Below are positions 37,886 to 47,391 of a DNA stretch of 64,000 nt, piece by piece. Position numbers and translations under genes: made by a program. Under the pieces are notes generated by a model that was given only the letters and a program-made list of their open reading frames with translations, was not told the DNA's origin and did no database searches. The DNA lies in the NCBI GenBank assembly GCA_009469585.1, contig SSXW01000007.1, forward strand, positions 56,686 through 120,685, in the 5' to 3' direction. The DNA is from Dechloromonas sp. Dech2017 (GTDB lineage Bacteria > Pseudomonadota > Gammaproteobacteria > Burkholderiales > Rhodocyclaceae). Position 1 is the first letter of the stretch. The number at the start of each line of letters is the position of its first letter.

Positions 37886-37911
37886 GGCGAACTCCTTTTT
37901 CCGAAAGGCTG

Positions 37912-38912
37912 TTACAGCACCAGGTTGAAGACGTAGCCGACAAGCAGGATGCCGGCCCCGACGATGCCGGCGAAGGTGGCGATCAGCCGCGGCTTGAGCG
38001 CCTTGCGCAGGATGATCATCTCGGGCGCCGAGAGGGCGATGACGCTCATCATGAAGGCGAGCACGGTGCCCAGCGCGGCGCCCTTGCCGATCAGCGCCTC
38101 GACGATGGGGATGATGCCGGCGGCGTTGGTGTACATCGGGATGCCGAGGACGACGGCGGCCGGCACCGCCCACCAGACATCCCGGCCCATGAAGGAGGCC
38201 ATGAAGTCTTCCGGCACGTAGCCGTGGATGCCGGCCCCGAGGGCGATGCCGGCGATGACGTAGGGCCAGACCTTGCCGACGATGTCGCGGACATGAGCCG
38301 TCCCCGCCGCCAGGCGGCCGGGCCAGTCGAGCGCGTCGCCGGCGTAGGCGGCGCCCTGGCCGTTGAGGATCTTCTGCACCCAGTCTTCCAGATGGTTTTC
38401 CATGCCGAGGCGGCCGATGACCAGGCCGGCGACGATGGCAACGGCCAGCCCGAGGCCGAGGTAGAGCAGCGCCACCTGCCAGCCGAACAGCGCGAAGAGC
38501 AGGGCCAGGGCGATTTCATTGACCATGGGCGCGGCGATCAGGAAGGAGAAGGTGACGCCGAGCAGGAGCAGAAGGGAGTGACGACGCCGAGCGCCGCGGC
38601 GAGGAGGTTGCCGACCCCGGCCCGCCGGCCGGAGAGCAGCGCCCGGGTACCTTCCGGCGCGAAGAAGGTCTGCACGATGCCCATCAGGAAAACGATGCCG
38701 GCCAGGAGCAGCAGCACCTTAGGCGTGTCGTAGAGGAAGAAATGGACGGCCTCGCCGAGGTGGGTCGCCCGCGTCAGGCCGAGTAGCGCCAACAGGGCGT
38801 CGGCCAGCGGCAGTAGCTGGCCGTAGGCGGCGAACCACAGCGCCGCTACCAGCAGGAGCAACGCCAGGTACTTGACCGTCTTTCCTGTTTGCCCGGCATC
38901 CAGCGTTCGCAT
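37912..38912 (-). pseudogene. ArsP/UPF0718-type permease, disrupted by internal deletion
   Basis: A membrane permease of the PF03773 family found in ars operons (organoarsenical efflux in characterised ArsP). The first part (start 38912, with GGGGAGGAG) runs to ALGVVTPFCSCS, then shifts frame and stops at 38538. The second part resumes in another frame with LGVTFSFLIAAPMVNEIAL and continues to 37912. The residues usually between (about SAVPLFIGFV-AG-P) are missing. This fits a deletion of roughly 44 bases between short direct repeats GCTCGGCG in different frames. The conserved Cys pair is in the first part. The protein should be non-functional unless the sequence is in error. Confidence 0.8.
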
Positions 38913-38930
38913 GGCGCTCTCCTCCCCTCG

Positions 38931-39998
38931 TCAGGCGCGCTCGTACCAGCCCTTCGAGGCGTTCACCACGCGCACCACGAGCAGCATCACCGGCACCTCG
39001 ATCAGCACGCCGACCACGGTGGCCAGCGCCGCGCCCGATTCGAAACCGAACAGGCTGATCGCCGCCGCCACCGCCAGCTCGAAGAAATTGGAGGCGCCGA
39101 TCAGGGCCGACGGGCAGGCCACGTCGTGCTGCTCGCCGGCCGCCCGGTTCAGCCAGTAGGCCAGCGCCGAGTTGAAGAAAACCTGGATCAGGATGGGCAC
39201 GGCGAGCAGCGCGATGACCAGCGGCTGGCGCAGGATGGCCTCGCCCTGGAAGGCGAAGAGCAGCACCAGCGTCGCCAGCAGGGCGCCGATCGACCACGAG
39301 CCGATCTTGGCCATGGTCGCCGCGAAGTGGGCCTGGCCCCGGGCCAGCAGGGTTTTGCGCCAGAGCTGGGCGATGATCACCGGGATCACGATGTAGAGCA
39401 CGACCGAGGTGAGCAGCGTGTCCCAGGGCACGGTGATCGCCGAAATGCCGAGCAGGAAGGCGACCAGCGGCGCGAAGGCGAAAATCATGATGAGGTCGTT
39501 GATGGCCACCTGCGACAGCGTGAACAGCGGATGGCCGTTGGTCAGCCGGCTCCACACGAAGACCATGGCCGTGCACGGCGCGGCGGCGAGCAGGATCAGC
39601 CCGGCGACGTAGCTGTCCAGCTGCTCGGCCGGCAGCAGCGGAGCGAACAGCACGCGGATGAACAGCCAGCCGAGGAAGGCCATCGAAAACGGCTTGACCA
39701 GCCAGTTGACGAACAGGGTGACGGCGATGCCACGGTAATGCCGGCGCATTTCATGGATGGCGCCGAAATCGACCTTGAGCAGCATGGGGATGATCATCAC
39801 CCAGATGAGCAGCCCGACCGGCAGGTTGACCCGGGCCAGCTCCAGGCGGCCGACCGCCTGGAAGAAGCCGGGCGCCGCCTGGCCGAAGGCAATGCCGGCG
39901 ACGATGCAGAGCGCCACCCAGGCCGTCAGGTGGCGTTCGAAAAAGCCCATGTCGGCGCTGGCCGGGCGGCGGGCGGTGGCTTCGCAGGATGCCGACAT
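38931..39998 (-). CDS. acr3: ACR3-family arsenite efflux permease
   Basis: A 355-residue inner-membrane carrier with about ten helices that exports As(III). Signatures: NLPVGLLIWVMIIPMLLKVDF, WLVKPFSMAFLGWLF, the essential Cys in LLAAAPCTAMVFVWS, and VPILIQVFFNSALAYWLN. The Cys in AAAPCTAMVF is the one required in ACR3. It starts one base after the arsC stop and ends 18 bases before the permease gene, inside one operon. Confidence 0.95.
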   Translation of the reverse strand: MSASCEATARRPASADMGFFERHLTAWVALCIVAGIAFGQAAPGFFQAVGRLELARVNLPVGLLIWVMIIPMLLKVDFGAIHEMRRHYRGIAVTLFVNWLVKPFSMAFLGWLFIRVLFAPLLPAEQLDSYVAGLILLAAAPCTAMVFVWSRLTNGHPLFTLSQVAINDLIMIFAFAPLVAFLLGISAITVPWDTLLTSVVLYIVIPVIIAQLWRKTLLARGQAHFAATMAKIGSWSIGALLATLVLLFAFQGEAILRQPLVIALLAVPILIQVFFNSALAYWLNRAAGEQHDVACPSALIGASNFFELAVAAAISLFGFESGAALATVVGVLIEVPVMLLVVRVVNASKGWYERA

Positions 39999-39999
39999 C

Positions 40000-40413
40000 T
40001 CAGGCCTCCAGTTCGAGCGCGGCGCGCACGGCCGCCACCAGCCGGTTTCGGATGTCGTCGCGGACGGCGACAAAACTTTCCAGCGGCTCGCCGTGCGGGT
40101 CGTGGAAATACACGTGAATGCGCTTGACCGGCCGGGGGAACACCGGGCAGGTCTCGCGGGCGTTGTCGCAGACGCTGACCACGAGATCGATGTCGGTGTC
40201 GAGCAGGCTGTCGACGTGCTTGGGGTGCAGGCCGTCGACCGCGATGCCGGCCAGCTTGAGCGCCGCGATGGCGCCGTCGGCCACCTTCGGCTGCGGCACG
40301 GTGCCGGCCGACACGGCACGGACCAGCCCGCCCAGGTCGTGGTTGAGGATGGCTTCGCCCATCTGCGAGCGACAGGAATTGCCGGTGCACAGCACCAGGA
40401 CGGTTTTCTTCAT
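40000..40413 (-). CDS. arsC: Arsenate reductase, thioredoxin-coupled (LMW-PTP fold)
   Basis: A 137-residue reductase turning As(V) into As(III) for export. The PTP loop LCTGNSCRSQ has nucleophile C9 and R15. The other redox cysteines are C82 and C89 in VCDNARETCPVFP, as in the Staphylococcus pI258 thioredoxin-dependent type. The thioredoxin-like gene in the operon could supply electrons (inference). The start overlaps the arsR stop as ATGA. Confidence 0.96.
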   Translation of the reverse strand: MKKTVLVLCTGNSCRSQMGEAILNHDLGGLVRAVSAGTVPQPKVADGAIAALKLAGIAVDGLHPKHVDSLLDTDIDLVVSVCDNARETCPVFPRPVKRIHVYFHDPHGEPLESFVAVRDDIRNRLVAAVRAALELEA

Positions 40414-40769
40414 GGTCGGGACTTTTCGAGGTTGGCGCGGCGCTTGGCGGTGGTGTCGCAAGCCGCGGCTTGCGGCAGGCAGGCCGTGCCCTGGCAGCAG
40501 TTACGAGTAAGGAAGGCGATCAACTCGTCCATCGTCGCGTAGTTGGCCGAGTAGTGGATGAAGCGGCTCTCGCGCTCGCCGGCGATCAGCCCGACCCGGC
40601 TCAGGTGGGCGAGATGGAAAGACAACGTGGCCGGCGCCATGCCCAGCTGCTCGCCGATGGCCGAAGCATTGACGCCCTCCGGCCCGGCCTCGACCAGCAG
40701 GCGAAAGATGGCCAGGCGCGATTCATGACCGAGGGCGGCGAGCAGTTCAGCGGCGTTTGGCGTTTCCAT
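40410..40769 (-). CDS. arsR: ArsR-family metalloid-responsive repressor
   Basis: A 119-residue winged-helix repressor. The DNA-recognition helix is APATLSFHLAHLSRVGL. The As(III) site is C-terminal: NCCQGTAC with C91, C92 and C97, as in the Acidithiobacillus ferrooxidans type rather than the CVCDL site of plasmid ArsR. It leads the operon, and its own operator lies directly upstream. Confidence 0.95.
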   Translation of the reverse strand: METPNAAELLAALGHESRLAIFRLLVEAGPEGVNASAIGEQLGMAPATLSFHLAHLSRVGLIAGERESRFIHYSANYATMDELIAFLTRNCCQGTACLPQAAACDTTAKRRANLEKSRP

Positions 40770-40771
40770 AG

Positions 40772-40787
40772 TTCGAGTATTGTCGAA
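40772..40787. promoter_or_regulatory. ArsR operator
   Basis: TTCGAGTATTGTCGAA is an inverted repeat (TTCGA / TCGAA, six-base spacer) that starts two bases upstream of the arsR ATG. A TATACT -10 element on minus overlaps it, so bound ArsR would block transcription. Confidence 0.6.
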
Positions 40788-40964
40788 GTATAAGGAAAAG
40801 TCCAGCACAGAGACGATATGTCAAGGAAAGCGAACGCAGGAAAGAAGCTTCCACCCTGTCCGCCAAGAGAAATGTTGGAACTCTATCGAGAACGCCGGAT
40901 TAGCCCCCAGGACTCCACAACACGACACCCCACGCGGCAACATCTCATCACCAAAATTAGAAAT

Positions 40965-40983
40965 GCGAATCTATATCATTTGC
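40965..40983. promoter_or_regulatory. Fur-box-like site and promoter of the iron-uptake operon
   Basis: GCGAATCTATATCATTTGC is a 19-bp, AT-rich, roughly palindromic sequence like Fur boxes. A TACAAT -10 element lies at 40997-41002, so the site covers the -35 region. The leader between 40788 and 41088 is unusually AT-rich and holds no gene that I can support. Confidence 0.5.
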
Positions 40984-41088
40984 AATAATATTTTGTTACA
41001 ATCTGCGCCAAGTTACGACTAAAGCCTGCCCAGCCAGCCAAGGTATCCCCCAAGCCAGCCAAGCCAACCAGAAAATCAAGGGGAATCC

Positions 41089-43320
41089 GTGGCATTCAAT
41101 TTATCCAGCAAGGGTGGCTTCGGGCTGTCCATCATCGCCGGCGCCATCGTTGGCCTGCCGTTTGCAGCGCAGGCCCAAGGTGCAACCAGCGAAAAAACCC
41201 TCGCCTCGATCACCGTCGTCGACCAGCGCGATGCGCAGGTCGAGCGCAAGGACAGTTATATCCAGAAAATCGTCATTGCCGAGGATGAAGTCGAGCGTTT
41301 CGGCGACGTGTCGGTCGGCGACGTGCTCAAGCGCCTGCCCGGCATGTCCTTCACCGGCCCGGCCGGCGTCAGCAAGGATGTCCGCATGCGGGGGCTGGAC
41401 AAGGGTTACACGCAGTTCCTGATCAACGGCGAACCGGTGCCCGGTGCGACCAAGGATCGCCAGATGCAGGTGGACCGCCTGCCGGCCGACATGATCGAGC
41501 GGATCGAGATCATCCGCAATCCGAGCGCCGAATACGACGCCGGCAACGTCGGCGGCATCGTCAACATCGTGCTCAAGCAACGCATCGACGAAGTCACCCG
41601 TACCCGCATCGGCCTGGGCCGCAACGGCGGCCTCGACATCGGCGACCTGATCGCCCAGACCAGCAAGCGCTGGGACAATTTCGACCTGCTGCTCGCCGCT
41701 TCCTACACCAAGGGTGCCGAAGATGTCATTGAGGACAAGACGACAACGAGCTACAACGCCAGTAGCGGCGCAGTGACCGGCATCAAGAACGAATACAAGC
41801 CGAAGCCGGTCGACAAGACGGAATTCCTGTTCACCCCGCGGCTAACCTGGCGCTTTGGCCAGGACCGTCTGACCTTGGACCCGTTCATCTCGAAGGGCAC
41901 CGAGGACAAGAAAGAGCGCAGCACAGTCGACAACAACACCTACGTCAACGAGCGCAAGGCCGTCAACGAGAACAAGGACGACCAGATCGCCCGCCTGGGT
42001 GGGCGCTACGATGGGGTGACGTCCTGGGGAACCTGGTACGCCAAGGCAGCTGCCCAGCAGACGCGGGCCACCAAGGACAAGAAGGACACCACGGCAAGCT
42101 ATAACAGTGCGGGCGCAAGGACCGGGACCAAGATAGCGACTGAAGACGAAGAAATCGACGAGCGCATCCATTATGTTGGGGCCGGTGTGATGATCCCGCT
42201 GGCCGGCATGCATCGCGTTTCCAGCGGCGTCGAGATGCGCTTCCCTGAGTTCGACACCAGCAAGCCCAAGTACGAATGGACCTATAACGCCGCCGGCGTG
42301 CAGACCGGCTATTCCGTCAAGACTTCGCCGAAGGAAAGCTACACCATTGCCGAAGACAAGGCGATTTTCTACGTCCAGGACGAGATCAGCCTGTTCCGGA
42401 ATCACTGGATAACGCCCGGCGTCCGCTACGAAAATACGCAGCGCAAGGCGCAGGGAACCGGTTTCGATTCGGACACGACGCATGGTGCGACCAACCCCTC
42501 GGTACATTACCGCTGGGCGGTAACGGGCAGCCTGAACCTGCGCGCCAGCTACGCCAAAACCCTCAGGCTGCCAAAATTCGACAAGCTCAACCCCTTCGTC
42601 ACCTCTGTTTCGGGTAGCGCCACCAATTCCTCGACACCGGACACGGCCGGCAACCCGAACCTCAAGCCGGAGAGCGCCAAGGGCTTCGAAATCGGCTTCG
42701 AGAAACTCTTCTGGGGCAATCGCGGCATCGTCGGCATCAACTTCTATGACCGCCAGGTCAGCGACTACATCGAGGACCGCACCAAATGGGAAGGAAGCAA
42801 CTGGGTCAAGCGGCCCTACAACGTCGGTGATGCGCGTTTCTGGGGCGTCGAGATCGACTGGCGTTTCCCGCTCTACGAAAAGCATGGCCACGTGCTGAAC
42901 GTCGTCGGCAACCACGCGGAACTGCGCGGCACGGTCGAGACGACAAACGGCGACAAGCTCGGCGTCAAGGACATGCCACGACGTATTACCAACCTCGGCC
43001 TCGACTATCGTCATCGTCCGACCGCCACCTTTGCCGGCTTCTCGGTCAATTACACGCCAAGCTTCAACTCGATGGCGATGAACGACGACGGCACCGAAAT
43101 CGAGGACAAGCGCTTCAACGCACGCGCCGGTCTCGACCTCTACCTTGGCAAGTCCTTCAGCCCGCTGGCCGAGATCCGCCTCATTGCCCGCAACGTCCTG
43201 AGCGTGGACAAGGCCGAATACAAGGTCAAGCGCAATACCGCCGGGGCGATCACCAGCATAGAGGACAAGGTCGAGCATTCCCGCCCGACGATCATGGTTG
43301 CCTTCGAGAGCCGATTCTGA
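41089..43320 (+). CDS. TonB-dependent outer-membrane receptor
   Basis: A 743-residue siderophore/metal-chelate receptor starting at GTG, with AAGGGGA upstream. A signal peptide (VGLPFAAQAQ) precedes the plug domain: GDVSVGDVLKRLPGMSFTG, VRMRGLDKGYTQFLINGEPVPG and MIERIEIIRNPSAEYDAGNVGGIVNIVLK. The rest is a 22-strand barrel ending in aromatic Phe (AFESRF), needed for outer-membrane insertion. RASYAKTLRLPKFDKLNP and AGNPNLKPESAKGFEIGFEK are the usual barrel landmarks. It heads a Fur-type operon with a second receptor, a PepSY protein and a reductase. Confidence 0.94.
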   Translation: MAFNLSSKGGFGLSIIAGAIVGLPFAAQAQGATSEKTLASITVVDQRDAQVERKDSYIQKIVIAEDEVERFGDVSVGDVLKRLPGMSFTGPAGVSKDVRMRGLDKGYTQFLINGEPVPGATKDRQMQVDRLPADMIERIEIIRNPSAEYDAGNVGGIVNIVLKQRIDEVTRTRIGLGRNGGLDIGDLIAQTSKRWDNFDLLLAASYTKGAEDVIEDKTTTSYNASSGAVTGIKNEYKPKPVDKTEFLFTPRLTWRFGQDRLTLDPFISKGTEDKKERSTVDNNTYVNERKAVNENKDDQIARLGGRYDGVTSWGTWYAKAAAQQTRATKDKKDTTASYNSAGARTGTKIATEDEEIDERIHYVGAGVMIPLAGMHRVSSGVEMRFPEFDTSKPKYEWTYNAAGVQTGYSVKTSPKESYTIAEDKAIFYVQDEISLFRNHWITPGVRYENTQRKAQGTGFDSDTTHGATNPSVHYRWAVTGSLNLRASYAKTLRLPKFDKLNPFVTSVSGSATNSSTPDTAGNPNLKPESAKGFEIGFEKLFWGNRGIVGINFYDRQVSDYIEDRTKWEGSNWVKRPYNVGDARFWGVEIDWRFPLYEKHGHVLNVVGNHAELRGTVETTNGDKLGVKDMPRRITNLGLDYRHRPTATFAGFSVNYTPSFNSMAMNDDGTEIEDKRFNARAGLDLYLGKSFSPLAEIRLIARNVLSVDKAEYKVKRNTAGAITSIEDKVEHSRPTIMVAFESRF

Positions 43321-45512
43321 AAACCCGTCACCTGAGTCACCGAAACGTACAGCACAAGGCGCTGCCGCTCGTCGGCAGCGCCCTGTTGCTGTTCTGCACC
43401 CCGGCCTCCGCCCAGGAAACCGTGCTCGGCGAAGTGGCCGTCCACGCCCAGCGCAGCGCCGGCACCGAACTGCGCCGCAACGCCTCGGCTGCCAAAATCG
43501 TCTACGACCGGGATGAACTCGACACCCTCGATGTACCGAGCATCGGCGACTTGCTGCGCAAGCTGCCCGGCACCGGCAATTTCCCGGACCCGAACAGCCG
43601 GCGCGGCCGTGGCAAGGGAGCCGACCGCCATATGCCGACCATCCTCGTCGACGGCCAGCCGCTGCCCGGCGGCGACCGCTCGTTCGGCACGGCGCTGCGC
43701 CTGCCGGTCGAACTGCTTGAGCGCGTCGAGATCATCCGCAACAACACGCCGGAGTTTCCTGCCGTCGGGCCGGGCGGCATCATCAACCTGGTCTTGCGCG
43801 ATGTGCCGCCCCGGGCGACGCGCAACGCCAAACTGGCGGTGGGCAGCATCGATAGCGAAACGGCCTTGCGGGCCGACGGGCAATACGGCGAAAACCACGG
43901 CGACTTCGGCTACCTGCTCGGCACCTCGCTGCATATTCAGCCGCAGGTCGGCCGCGTGGACACCGACATCCAGCGCTTTGCCAGCGGCCAGCGCAGCGAC
44001 TGGCAGATCGAGCACATCGGCGAGGAAGGCTGGGACAACAACCTGGCGCTGATGCCGCGGGCCAACTGGCAACTGGGCAACGGGCAACAGTTCGCCGCCA
44101 ATGCCTTCATCAACTTCACGGACAACCGGCGGGACGCGCAAATCGACCGCCTGCGTTATGCCGACCCGGTGGCCGGCAGCGGCCTGATGGCGAACGGCCG
44201 CGATGTGGAAAACGAGGAAAGCCAGCGGGCCAGCGCCCGCATCAATGCCGAATGGCGCAGCGGCCAGCCGAGCAACGGCGAATGGCTGGCCCGCCTGACC
44301 CTGCAGGGCGAACAGGAATGGAAAGACAAGCAGGTCTTGCGCCATGACGCGTCCGGTCTGCTCACCTCAACCAGCGACGAAAGCACCCGGCGCAGCGAGC
44401 GCGAACTCGCCGCCCTGCTGAAAGGCAAGCAACTGGTCGCCGAAGCGCATCTGCTGACCGGAGCCCTCGAATGGCGCGGCAAGCGCAGCGCCGATCGCCA
44501 GGAACGCCTGGCCAACGGTGCCGCCACCGGGAATGCCGCCGACACCAGCGCCGATATCGACGACCACCGCTTCGCCGTCTGGCTACAGGATGAATGGCAG
44601 CTGGGCGAGGAGCAGACGCTGACCCCCGGCCTGCGCTGGCAGTTGCAGCGCACCACGATCACCGATGGCGTCGGGACGCGCATCGAGCAAACCCATGATG
44701 GTTTCGAGCCTTCGCTGCATTACCTGTGGCAACTTTCGCCGCAATGGAACCTGCGCGCCAGTGCCGCCATGCACGCAAAACCACCCAAGGCTCGCGATCT
44801 CAGCCCTGTGGTTCGCACGTCGACCGGCAGCAGCACCTCGGCCAATCCGGACAAGGCCGGCAACCCGAACCTGGCTGTCGAGCGCAACGTTTCCTACGAT
44901 CTCGGTTTCGAACATTTCCTGCCCGAACGAGCCGGCACGATTGGTGTTTCGGTGTTCCACCGGGAAATCTCGAATCTGGTCCAGAAACTCGTCGCCGACG
45001 AAGGCGGGCGCTGGATCGAACGCCCCTACAACGTCGGCGATGCCGAATTGCATGGTGCCGTCGCCGATGCCAAATGGCGACTTGTCGGCCTCGGTTTGCC
45101 GGACCTGACCTTGCGCGCCAACCTCTCCTACACGCACACCCGCCTGACCGAACGCGTCGCCGGCCTGGGGGCCGGCGAAGGGCCGCGCAAGAGCGCTAAT
45201 CTCGGGCTGGATTACGATTTTGCCAGCCTGCCGCTGAGCATCGGCGGCAACCTGAACTACGTCGGAGCCATGGATCGTGAAAGCAGCGCCCGCGTCCGCC
45301 AGGAACAGGGAGTGCGCCGGCAACTCGACCTCTACGCGCTCTACCGCCTCGACCGCCAACTCAGCCTGCGCCTGACGCTGCAGAACGCGACGCTGGCCGA
45401 ACGGCGCAACAGCGTGCAGGAATACGATACGAGCGGCCAGTTGAGCCGCCTTGAAAACGACCGGGAAACAAGCTTTGCCAGCCTGTTCCTGGCCCTCGAA
45501 GGCAAGTGGTAA
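43317..45512 (+). CDS. Second TonB-dependent receptor
   Basis: A TonB-dependent receptor of about 731 residues. The plug has VPSIGDLLRKLPGTGNFPD, MPTILVDGQPLPGGDRSFG and VELLERVEIIRNNTPEFPAVG; the barrel ends LFLALEGKW. The signal peptide (LPLVGSALLLFCTPASAQ) needs a start upstream of the TTG at 43386. The only frame-matched option before the previous stop is a CTG at 43317 that overlaps that stop (CTGA), giving KTRHLSHRNVQHKA before the hydrophobic core. So it probably uses a CTG or other weak start coupled to the first receptor. The substrate is unknown; two receptors may take related chelates. Confidence 0.85.
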   Translation: MKTRHLSHRNVQHKALPLVGSALLLFCTPASAQETVLGEVAVHAQRSAGTELRRNASAAKIVYDRDELDTLDVPSIGDLLRKLPGTGNFPDPNSRRGRGKGADRHMPTILVDGQPLPGGDRSFGTALRLPVELLERVEIIRNNTPEFPAVGPGGIINLVLRDVPPRATRNAKLAVGSIDSETALRADGQYGENHGDFGYLLGTSLHIQPQVGRVDTDIQRFASGQRSDWQIEHIGEEGWDNNLALMPRANWQLGNGQQFAANAFINFTDNRRDAQIDRLRYADPVAGSGLMANGRDVENEESQRASARINAEWRSGQPSNGEWLARLTLQGEQEWKDKQVLRHDASGLLTSTSDESTRRSERELAALLKGKQLVAEAHLLTGALEWRGKRSADRQERLANGAATGNAADTSADIDDHRFAVWLQDEWQLGEEQTLTPGLRWQLQRTTITDGVGTRIEQTHDGFEPSLHYLWQLSPQWNLRASAAMHAKPPKARDLSPVVRTSTGSSTSANPDKAGNPNLAVERNVSYDLGFEHFLPERAGTIGVSVFHREISNLVQKLVADEGGRWIERPYNVGDAELHGAVADAKWRLVGLGLPDLTLRANLSYTHTRLTERVAGLGAGEGPRKSANLGLDYDFASLPLSIGGNLNYVGAMDRESSARVRQEQGVRRQLDLYALYRLDRQLSLRLTLQNATLAERRNSVQEYDTSGQLSRLENDRETSFASLFLALEGKW

Positions 45513-45528
45513 CCCCAAGGAGTCGATC

Positions 45529-46260
45529 ATGAAACTCAATCTGAAAGCACGCAGTTGGCACACCTGGGCCAGCATCATCCTGGCCTTGCCGATCCTGATC
45601 GTCGGCGCCAGTGCCATTTTCATCGCCCACAAAAAATCCCTGGGCACCGAGGACATCACCGTCAACGCCAAATGGCTTCCCGGCTACCAGGCGAGCGATG
45701 CCAAGGCCAAGCCGCTTGAAGCCCGAGCGGCGCTGACGACACGTGACGGGGTGGTTTTGCTTGGTGCGCAGGAAGGCTTGTACCGTCTGGCCGATGGACG
45801 CTTGCTCGCAGTTGACGAATTGGCCGGCATGCCGGTACGCGGACTCGCCGAAGGCAGCTTCGGACGCGTTGCAGCAGCCAAGAACGGTATCTGGCTGGAG
45901 CGCGAGGGGCGTTGGGAGAAAGCCATGAAGGGCGATGCCTGGAGCGCCGCCACGCGCAGCGACGGCTCGGTCGTCGTCTCAATGAAGGACAATGGGATGC
46001 TGAGCAGCACCGACGGCCGCAACTGGAAGCCTGACCCGGTGCTGAGCGCTGCGCTCGAAGCCACACCCGGCGTGACCAATGACAAGCCGATGACACTGGG
46101 CAAACTGATCATGGACCTGCACACCGGCCAGGCCTTTTTCGGCAAGACCGGCGAATGGATCTGGATCGACCTGATCGGTCTGGCCATGTGCCTGCTGGCG
46201 ATGACCGGCGTATACATGTGGTGGCGCGCAGAAAAGCGCAAAGCCGCGACAACGGCCTGA
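45529..46260 (+). CDS. PepSY-associated membrane protein
   Basis: A 243-residue inner-membrane protein with one helix at each end (about residues 12-32 and 206-228) and a periplasmic part with beta-propeller-like short repeats (TTRDGVVLLGAQEGLYRLADG, DGSVVVSMKDNGML). The C-terminal end (MDLHTGQAFFGKTGEWIWIDLIGL) is the PepSY_TM signature with the conserved His. Such proteins act with reductases to free iron from chelates in the periplasm. AAGGAG precedes the ATG. It is the third gene of the iron operon. Confidence 0.85.
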   Translation: MKLNLKARSWHTWASIILALPILIVGASAIFIAHKKSLGTEDITVNAKWLPGYQASDAKAKPLEARAALTTRDGVVLLGAQEGLYRLADGRLLAVDELAGMPVRGLAEGSFGRVAAAKNGIWLEREGRWEKAMKGDAWSAATRSDGSVVVSMKDNGMLSSTDGRNWKPDPVLSAALEATPGVTNDKPMTLGKLIMDLHTGQAFFGKTGEWIWIDLIGLAMCLLAMTGVYMWWRAEKRKAATTA

Positions 46261-46263
46261 GCG

Positions 46264-47391
46264 ATGGCAGCAGCGCCGGTTCTCTCCCTCGCCGTCGTCG
46301 GCCTCGTTTCTCTGGCTTTCATCGCCTGGCTGACCGTAGACGGCCTGCGCGCCTTGCTGGCCCGACGTACCGCCGAGCGCAGGCGCCGCACCTTGCCCAT
46401 GAGGATCACCCGGCGCGATGAAGTCACCGGGGAACTGCTGTGCCTGTCGCTGGCGTCAACGGCGGGCCGCTTGCCCGCCTTCAGCGCCGGGCAGCATGTG
46501 CTGCTCGAAGCGCCAGCCGGCAAGGCTGGTCGCCTGATCCGGCGTGCTTATTCGCTGGCCGCCTGGCAAGCGCGGCCAGGGCACTACGAGCTTGGCATCA
46601 AGCGCGAAGGCAAAGGAGCCATGACGCAGTGGCTATGGAACAACGCACTCGCGGGAACGATCCTCAACCTGAGCCGGCCGCAGGGCGAGTTCGTCGTCGA
46701 ACCGGCGACAGCACCCCTGGTCCTGATCGGCGGCGGCATCGGCATCACCCCGATGCGGGCCATGCTGCACGCCACCCTGCCGGGTGGCCGCCCCGTCACC
46801 CTCTTTCACGCTGCCCGGCACACCGAACAACTGCTCTACCGGGCGGAATTCGAGGCCCTGGCGAGGCAACACCCGCAGTTCCGCTACATCGCCGTCGTCT
46901 CGCGGCCGGACGCCAACTGGACCGGCCGCTCGGGCCGCCTCGACGGCCACGCCATCGTCGATGCAATACCCGATGCGCCAGCGGCCGACTACTATTTGTG
47001 CGCCGGCAACGACATGCTGGCCGCCCTGCGTACCGACCTGCAGGCACGGGGCGTCGCAGCAGAGCGCCTTCACTGGGAGGTATTCAATCCGGGCACAGCC
47101 AGCAACCAGGCCAGCCTGGAAATCGTCTGCCGCATGCCTGACGGCGAAAAGCGCTGCCAGAGCCGGGGCGAGCCGACTCTCCTCGCAACGCTGGAAGCCA
47201 ATGCCATCGAACTGCCGTCCGAGTGCCGTGCCGGCAGTTGCGGCGTGTGTCAGCTCGGTCTGGTGGCCGGCGACGTTGAATGGCTCCTCACGCCCGAATT
47301 CGCAGTTCCCCCCGGCAACATCCTGCCTTGCGTCTGCGCGCCACGCACAAAACTCGAACTGCACTGCCTTGATGGCCAAAAGATGCTCTGA
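46264..47391 (+). CDS. Membrane-anchored FAD/2Fe-2S oxidoreductase
   Basis: A 375-residue reductase. An N-terminal helix anchors it (VLSLAVVGLVSLAFIAWL). Next come a flavin domain (RLIRRAYSLAA) and an NAD(P)H domain (LVLIGGGIGITPMRAML, YYLCAGNDMLAAL), then a plant-type ferredoxin domain with C321, C326, C329 and C356 (ECRAGSCGVCQ). This is the layout of a benzoate-dioxygenase-reductase-like protein. With the PepSY gene three bases upstream it likely forms a ferric-chelate reductase at the inner membrane (inference). Confidence 0.88.
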   Translation: MAAAPVLSLAVVGLVSLAFIAWLTVDGLRALLARRTAERRRRTLPMRITRRDEVTGELLCLSLASTAGRLPAFSAGQHVLLEAPAGKAGRLIRRAYSLAAWQARPGHYELGIKREGKGAMTQWLWNNALAGTILNLSRPQGEFVVEPATAPLVLIGGGIGITPMRAMLHATLPGGRPVTLFHAARHTEQLLYRAEFEALARQHPQFRYIAVVSRPDANWTGRSGRLDGHAIVDAIPDAPAADYYLCAGNDMLAALRTDLQARGVAAERLHWEVFNPGTASNQASLEIVCRMPDGEKRCQSRGEPTLLATLEANAIELPSECRAGSCGVCQLGLVAGDVEWLLTPEFAVPPGNILPCVCAPRTKLELHCLDGQKML

